DNA from: Diphasiastrum complanatum
Taxonomy: Eukaryota; Streptophyta; Lycopodiopsida; Lycopodiales; Lycopodiaceae
Length of the DNA stretch: 64,000 nucleotides
NCBI GenBank assembly: GCA_029204225.1
Contig: CM055102.1
Coordinates: 35,084,585 to 35,148,584, forward strand
Direction of reading: 5' to 3'
Shown here: in pieces, positions 58,201 through 64,000 of the stretch
How positions within the stretch are numbered: the stretch's first letter is position 1
Layout of the letters: the number at the start of each line of letters is the position of its first letter
Notes under the pieces: generated by a model
The model's database searches: none
Told to the model about the DNA's origin: nothing
Seen by the model: the letters and a program-made list of their open reading frames with translations, nothing else
Program-made: the position numbers and the translations under genes

Positions 58201-59807
58201 AAAAGTGAGAGTGCAGACAGATGCATATTTGTTCGAGAAATCGATTTTACGGGCGAGAGAGAGAGAGCGCTACCTTTTGCTTCGAAGTACGGTATGTATG
58301 GATGAGCACCTACGATCGGCTGAGAAAGATTGAAAGAAAGAGTAAAGGGTGATCTGATTTGCTTCAGATCGGACGTCCGAATTCTGCTTCGACTGACAGC
58401 TTGATTTGTGCATGATTTATTTTCAAAAATGGATGTGTATGGAAGGTGTTTTGTTGTATTGTTTGCTTTTATCCTCAGTTGCACATGAAAAGATTTAGCT
58501 ACTCTGGCAGGTGATAAGATGCGACGCGACCAGGTAATTGAGAGTTCTTTACAAAAAAAGTCTGTGAATCGCAGGAGATACCTGAAGATCGAATAGATGA
58601 AGCATTGAAATACGAAGTTGGTTTTTCAGTGGCATTGATCTTCCGGCGTAAGGTATACAGAGGATTACGTATCTGTGGAGGTGAATTTAACTTTAGAAAC
58701 GAGCTAGGCAAGTTCGTTGGTGAATTCTAGATTGGGAACCGGGTCCTGTGATTGGCATTGCAGAAACCGAAGGTAGAGAGATCTGAAGGTCTATTCATTC
58801 ATTTGTTTTGGAACCAAAGTGACTTATATAAGTCTGGAATGTGTCTTCAATGTAGCGCCTATCATAGAAAAGCACATTTGCATTTTCTCGTAGAACGGTT
58901 CTGAACATGCACTGGGAGACTCTTGCCAGTCAATCCTTTTAAACCGTTTCCAACACAAGTATACTAGATTCAATCAGGAAATTCTTCGCATTGCAAGTGG
59001 CGATTCTAAACGCCTCAGAACCTCGTGCTTCAATCGGTTGACTTAGGTGCATTCCTATAGATGTTGATTCATTTTTATGCAATAAAATTTTCTATGAAAT
59101 ATTAGTTGGCGCCGTACATGCACTCATCTATTATTTGACTTTTGGCACCTTCCATCAAAGAGCCTTTGTGATTTTGCTATTTTGAAGACTTTTGAGGACT
59201 TATTCACCAGCTTCTTCCTTCCTGTTCATACCAGCATTGAAATCCAGATCTGATTGTAAAGAACGAGCGGTCCTTCAATATTCTGCTTTCCAGTTTGTGT
59301 TTTACATTAACACAATTAAGGATTATCCTCATTTTATAAGTATTGTGCCGATTCTTAGCCTATACTTAGATCCTATTTTAGTCTGCTATCAGATTCCTGA
59401 CCCTTATTGATTATATTGAGGATTATGCTGATTTTGAAATCAGTACACCTATTCTTAGCCTGCACTTGAATCCTATCAAGAAGCTCTGCATTTGTAACAA
59501 CAAGCGTTCGCTTAAGTCTGCTATCAAATTCATAACCTTCATTAATTTATTTAAGGAGCATCCTCATTTTTTAAGCAATATACCGATTCTTAACCGGTAC
59601 TTGGATCCTGTCAAGAAGGTCTTGGATCTCTAACAGCAAGCTGTCTCTTAACTCTGCCATCAGATTTGTAACGTCCATTGACTTAATTAAAAAGCATCCT
59701 CATTTTGTTCAAGCTTTATACGATTCTTCGCCTATAACTACGTCATTCTATCAAGCAGCTTAGATCGTAAGGCACATCGGATTACTTTGCGAGTAGAAGA
59801 GAGCGCC
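58201..59807 (+). other. Long 5' untranslated/upstream region, probably containing an intron
   Basis: 1.6 kb between TATA box and ATG with many upstream ATGs, so an untranslated-region intron is likely. GTATGT at 58,292 is a possible donor and ttggcattgcag ending at 58,763 a possible acceptor; this is a guess. The 3' part holds a degenerate tandem repeat (59,300-59,775). Confidence 0.4.
59300..59775 (+). repeat. Degenerate tandem repeat upstream of the ANKRD13-type ATG, four units of ~136 bp
   Basis: The core ggattatcctcatttt recurs as variants at 59,320, 59,420, 59,555 and 59,691. Each unit also carries gattcttagcct-tacttggatcct, caagaagctct and ctgctatcagattcgtaac variants. The first unit is about 35 bp shorter. 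Sequence identity between units is moderate, so the array is old. Confidence 0.85.
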
Positions 59808-61466
59808 ATGGTGCAAGTATCCGTAGATGAAGCAGCGCAGTATGCACACAGCCCTCCGCACGCTGCCATTCTTCGCCGAGACTACTTTTCTCTGCGTCGA
59901 ATTCTGGCTGGCCTTCCTCGTCTGCCGAAAGCTGGGGAGGTTCGAACAGAGGCTGAGTCAATTCTCGCCGAGCAAAGAGCAGATGCAGTGTCTGCGGCAA
60001 TAGATCGGAGGGATGTACCAAATCGAGAAACTCCTCTTCATGTGGCAGTGCGGCTTGGCGACGCCACAGCGGTGGAGCTGCTGATGGCTGCAGGAGCAGA
60101 CTGGAGCCTTCAAAATGCACAAGGGTGGAGCGCGCTCCAGGAAGCAGTTTGTGCACACGAGGAGAAGATAGCCACGATTATCATTCGGCATTATCGGCCA
60201 ATGGCTTGGGCGAAATGGTGTCGTCGCCTCCCCCGTCTCACAGCCATCATGCATCGGATGCGTGACTTCTACATGGAATTCACATTCCATTTCGAGAGCT
60301 CTGTCATCCCTTTCATTGGAAGAATTGCTCCTTCTGATACGTATAAGATCTGGAAACGGGGAGCCAATTTACGTGCTGATATGACCCTTGCTGGATTTGA
60401 TGGATTCAAGATCCAAAGATCTGATCAAAGCTTTTTGTTCTTGGGAGATGGAAGCAATGATGGGAAGCAAGACCCAGGAATGATCTGTATTTTAACTCAT
60501 AGGGAGAAGGAGGTGATGAATGCTTTGGAAGGAGGAGGAGCGCAGCCATCGGAGGCAGAAATCGCCCGTGAAGTCGCAAGTATGTCGAAAACTAACATGT
60601 ATCGACCAGGAATCGACGTCACGCAGGCAGATCTGGTGCCTCAGTTGACATGGAGGAGGCAAGAGAAAACGGAGATGGTAGGATCTTGGAAAGCAAAGCT
60701 ATATGATATGCATCATGTGACTGTTAGCGTTAGATCCAGGCGTGTGACGGGGGCCATGACAGATGAGGAATTGTCCATGGCAGAAATGGATGCTTTGGAA
60801 GTTGAAGATGATGATTATGGCCAGCTTTTGACAGAGGATGAGAAACGGCAGTTGCAAACTGCCTTGACGGTGGAGGACTTCGAGTTCGTTGAGGAAATGC
60901 TGGAAGAAAGGAAGAAAACAGAGGCTGAACAAGTAGATGCAAAACCTGTAGCGGCGGAGGATAGTCATCCAGAAGACATAAACCCTATAGCATGTACAGA
61001 TGGAAATCACGATGATGAGAGTAAGAAGGGATGGTTTGGTTGGAATAGGAAGATTGCCAGTCAAGATGTTGGATCGAATGATGATCCTCGAAGGAATTCT
61101 GTCACACTTCAAGCGGCTTTTAAGACCAAAAATAATTCTGATTTTAGCAGAGTATCTGTTGACACGAAACCAGCAAATTTCAAAGTGGGAAAAGAATTGC
61201 AATCAAAGAAGACTACAGATAAGATCGTTAAGAAGAACAGCAGTACAGAGACTAGCAACAAGCATGGGGCATCAGACAAAGACAACAGCACTGAAAATGA
61301 ATACAGGAAAGGACTAAGGCCTACACTTTGGCTGACACCTGATTTTCCCATGAAAACAGACGAGTTGCTGCCACTTTTGGATATCCTCGCCAACAAGGTT
61401 AAAGCTGTTCGGCGTTTAAGAGAGCTGCTAACAATGAAGCTTCCTTCAGGAACTTTTCCAGTCAAG
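59808..61466 (+). CDS. ANKRD13-family ankyrin repeat protein, coding exon 1
   Basis: Encodes residues 1-553 of a predicted 669-residue protein. The ATG at 59,808 is chosen for its Kozak context (gccATGg); the frame is open 21 bases upstream but without ATG. Residues 73-114 form ankyrin repeats (RETPLHVAVRLGDATAVELL, DWSLQNAQGWSALQEAV). From about residue 150 the GPCR-chaperone-like domain of the ANKRD13 family follows: MRDFYMEFTFHFESSVIPF, YKIWKRGANLRADMTLAGFD, RPGIDVTQADLVPQLTWRR and SWKAKLYDMHHVTVSVRSR. A Lys/Ser-rich linker (about 385-510) with GWFGWNRK precedes the last conserved part LRPTLWLTPDFPMKTDELLPL. In animals, ANKRD13C is an endoplasmic-reticulum chaperone of GPCRs and ANKRD13A/B/D bind ubiquitinated receptors; plant members have no settled function. 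No signal peptide or membrane segment is seen. The exon ends at PVK, followed by GTAACT. Confidence 0.93.
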
Positions 61467-63454
61467 GTAACTATCTGGCCTTTTTACGAGACCGTGCATT
61501 AGTAGGTAGAATTTTGCTATTTCACAGAAAGGACCATAAGTTTAGCAAACCTTTTTCAATCTACAAATTATTCCTTGCCTTATGTCAGAAACAATCTCTT
61601 TATGCTACAAAGCATGCAATTATTATGGTAATCTCTAATAGTAAAATTTGAAATCCGCAGCTTTTTTGAAGATATTCAATCTTTTGTTACCTAACAGGCC
61701 AACTTGAAGTTATGTTGTACATGTTGGTTTAAACTTTAAAATGGGATGGGGACAGTGAACTTCAGATTCTGGTAGTGTGGCCAGAATTTTTCCCATTGTA
61801 ATGGATATGTCTATTTCCAACCACTATATTTGTTTTTCCTCCTGTTATGAGGTGCTCTCTTTAAACTGCATGCCAGAGAGAGTACTACCACTAGCGTAAA
61901 ATCTTGTTGACCAATTTCTTGTGGCTAGTTATGACAACTGGATACTAGATAGCAGCTTGTCCTTCTGTTATGCAATGCTTTGGCGTGATAGACAACATTT
62001 TTGTGTACCTGTATTATCTGCTTCATGTTCAGTAGTTTTATTTTAATAGTGCTACGATGAAAGAAGGCCATGGTTCTAGATCAGTTTTAAGGGGGCTGTG
62101 AACATCAGGTACAAGCTTTGTGTTCAGGATGTTGCCCGTGCAATAAACCTATCTAATTCTGTCCTCTGTGGTGTGCTTACTCAAATTAGAAGGTGATATG
62201 TACTTTCTTCTTGAGTTATTTGTTCTAGCCAGTTTGATGATTGGATACTGATAGGCAGCTTCTTCCTTTCAAATGTGGGCTCTGGGGAGAACGATTACAT
62301 CTTATAAATATGAGATGCAGATGCAGATTCACAGAGGATTCGATTATATTCTTTGAACCTGTCACTATCTGCTCCACATTTGCTAGTATTGTGCTTTATA
62401 AGTTTTATAGGAATAAAGCAGTTTGGAGATCAGTTTAGCTCTAGTGGTTACATTCATATACCCATGCTTAGGCCACATCTTTCAAAACTGTCATTCTGTA
62501 GCCAGGTTGGAGCACTTGATGGCCTTGTACATTTCACAATATATCTCAATTGATACTTTTATGCACTTTTTGCTGACCTGTCTAATGGCCCAACCAACCC
62601 AGAAGCACATCTTGCAGAAATGACTTACCATGAAAGTATTTGTGATTAAGTTCATGGAGGCTTATCGAAATTACATGTTATCCTCCAATTAAAATGGTTA
62701 CATAGAGTTCTAGAATCACTATGCATTCCAAAAGTAGTTTCTTCAACATGCATTTAGGTGTTATATAGTTCTCTTCAAACAAAGTTCATGGTCAACTTAG
62801 TGTAAGTGAATCATAAACCACATGCCATTTGCAGTTTTCAAACTCAACACCTGGAAGTTTTGATGAGGATAATCTTTTGTCAAAATGTTGTTGGTCAAAA
62901 TTTGGCTGGCTCCAAAGCTGGTTTGCAACTATCGTAACCTGGTCTAACATGGCTTTGGTGCTATCCAACAGTGGCCCTTGAAGTGCTGCAATTGATAGTG
63001 TTATGTATACGTTGGTGCTAAAAAAAAGTATTTGTGCTTAAGAATTCTAGTTTTTCTTTTTTCATTCCTCCTGGATGTCCATTTATGCGGCCCATTCGAG
63101 TCAAACCCATGAACTCAAGGAGAGTAAAGGAGGCCCTCACCAACATGCCACTTATTGGGGGGAATACAGTTAAATGTGGCAGCTTATCTTTATACACTTC
63201 GAGAAGTTTCACAATGTCGTACCATGTAGTGTGGATCTTATTTTATTGCTTTACCGATTGTTTTGAATTTCCGGACGCCAAAGGGATTTGACAGTCAAGC
63301 TACCACGCTCTTCAGTAGATTACCTTTCAAATGGAAATCATGTATGCATATTTAAGTTCGTATATTTGCAATGTCCATATATGCCTCTACGCAAGATGTA
63401 AGTGGCTCATCTGTTGTTGTTCTGGGAAATTCTGATTCCTTCGTTGGTTAACAG
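61467..63454 (+). other. Intron of the ANKRD13-family gene (~1,988 bp)
   Basis: Phase-0 intron: AAG|GTAACT at 61,466/61,467 and gttaacag|ATTGC at 63,454/63,455. Joining gives PVKIAIPVVPTIRV, the conserved order in this family. Without splicing the frame ends after 11 extra residues. The intron is T-rich and AT-rich. It holds no recognised gene or LTR, though two cagtttgatgattgg/gacaactggatac-like echoes occur at about 61,935 and 62,232. Confidence 0.92.
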
Positions 63455-63805
63455 ATTGCTATCCCAGTGGTACCAACAATAAGAGTGATTGTCACTTTTA
63501 CCAAGTTCGAGGAGCTCTGTGCCAGTGAGGAGTTTTCAACCCCAGTTTCAAGCCCTGTGCACTTACAAGATCCATCAAGTTCATGGTTTTCATGGATTAA
63601 TAAGGACTCTCACATCCAAGGCGCAAGTACCTCTGATAGTATGGATCAAAACAGTACTGAGAACACGGATCCTTTTTTAATTCCAAATGACTATGTCTGG
63701 ATTGATGTTGCTGAGAAAAAACGAAGGTTGCGAGACAAAAAAAACAAGAATCCGAAGGGGAAAAAACCTTCACCACAGTCATATAGGGCTCCACAGAGGG
63801 CATAG
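63455..63805 (+). CDS. ANKRD13-family ankyrin repeat protein, coding exon 2
   Basis: Encodes residues 554-669: IAIPVVPTIRVIVTFTKFEEL (the end of the GPCR-chaperone-like domain), then a Ser-rich stretch with SSSWFSWINK, an acidic FLIPNDYVWID segment, and a basic tail KKRRLRDKKNKNPKGKK before TAG at 63,803-63,805. The basic tail could be a nuclear-localisation or membrane-binding patch; that is inference. The exon and exon 1 are in phase. Total length fits plant ANKRD13 proteins. Confidence 0.92.
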   Translation: MAIPVVPTIRVIVTFTKFEELCASEEFSTPVSSPVHLQDPSSSWFSWINKDSHIQGASTSDSMDQNSTENTDPFLIPNDYVWIDVAEKKRRLRDKKNKNPKGKKPSPQSYRAPQRA

Positions 63806-64000
63806 ATTGAGAAGCTAATTTCTTAAATTGGTTTCCTTTCGGCTTACTTATTTGAAACCAATCTGTGCTATTGAGCTATTCATTGCATATTGTCACAATT
63901 TTGTTCCCTCACAATATACAGTAGCTCAGATGATTAAATGTAAAAGCTTCAGAAGTTGCGTACTTGAAAAAAAATGAGAAGTTTGCAAGATTGATTCTCT
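63806..64000 (+). other. 3' untranslated region of the ANKRD13-family gene
   Basis: AT-rich with no further ORF. No canonical AATAAA is present before the window ends; gattaaatgtaaaag near 63,933 could act as a weak near-upstream element. Confidence 0.5.

Noticed and set aside
59787-59807. Start of the ANKRD13-type protein at 59,787
   Set aside because: That codon is TTG; the ATG at 59,808 has a good plant start context.

Overview
The window is nuclear DNA of a land plant, most likely a seed plant. It has initiator-tRNA-Met and tRNA-Asp retrotransposon primer-binding sites, plastid ndh and psaC and mitochondrial rpl2 pseudogenes, very long GA/TC microsatellites, and one intron-containing plant gene with a TATA promoter. 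I cannot name the species. About 85-90% is retrotransposon sequence and derived debris; the only ordinary gene I can support is at the right end.

Layout. 1-2.65 kb: the 5' end of a minus-strand Copia element inserted in an older Copia fragment, then a decayed Helitron-type ORF. 3.1-6.2 kb: an organellar graveyard. Plastid ndhA, ndhI, ndhG, ndhE and psaC pseudogenes lie in plastid order, followed by a mitochondrial rpl2 pseudogene on the other strand. 6.5-12.35 kb: a minisatellite, TC microsatellites and a minus-strand Gypsy remnant (RT, RNase H, integrase, then an unrecognised coiled-coil ORF 3' of pol). 12.37-16.5 kb: a damaged plus-strand Copia element. 16.5-45.5 kb: a nested block of one Gypsy group (tRNA-Asp PBS; gag with two shortened zinc knuckles). 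Copy G1 has LTR-A at 16.5 kb, an array of ~151-bp tandem repeats, gag-protease, and LTR-B at 25.1-30.3 kb. Copy G3 (30.3-45.5 kb) has lost most of pol. An inverted gag fragment lies at 19.3-21.1 kb. Three younger elements interrupt these. Two are non-autonomous LTR elements without gag-pol and in opposite orientations (LARD-1, 25,590-30,046, with a GAAAG target duplication; LARD-2, 31,560-36,655). The third is a nearly intact Copia element (38,189-44,399, with a GATCA target duplication and ~737-bp LTRs differing at about ten sites). 45.5-57.9 kb: AT-rich, mostly unrecognised sequence with a GA microsatellite, a minus-strand Gypsy gag with leader and LTR, a plus-strand Copia remnant and a minus-strand Copia PPT-LTR-PBS junction. 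58-63.8 kb: a two-coding-exon gene of the ANKRD13 family (ankyrin repeats plus GPCR-chaperone-like domain, 669 aa predicted) with TATA box and a degenerate tandem repeat upstream of its ATG.

How the parts relate. Nesting gives an order of events: G1/G3 Gypsy copies came first, then LARD-1 and LARD-2, and probably most recently the Copia at 38-44 kb. The two LARDs form a large inverted repeat around a Gypsy gag fragment and could be a source of double-stranded RNA. The most novel-looking item is the long coiled-coil ORF located 3' of pol in this Gypsy group. Its C-terminal part is seen again in copy G3 just before the 3' LTR, so it looks like a real component of the family. All homology statements come from reading translations by eye; no database search was run.
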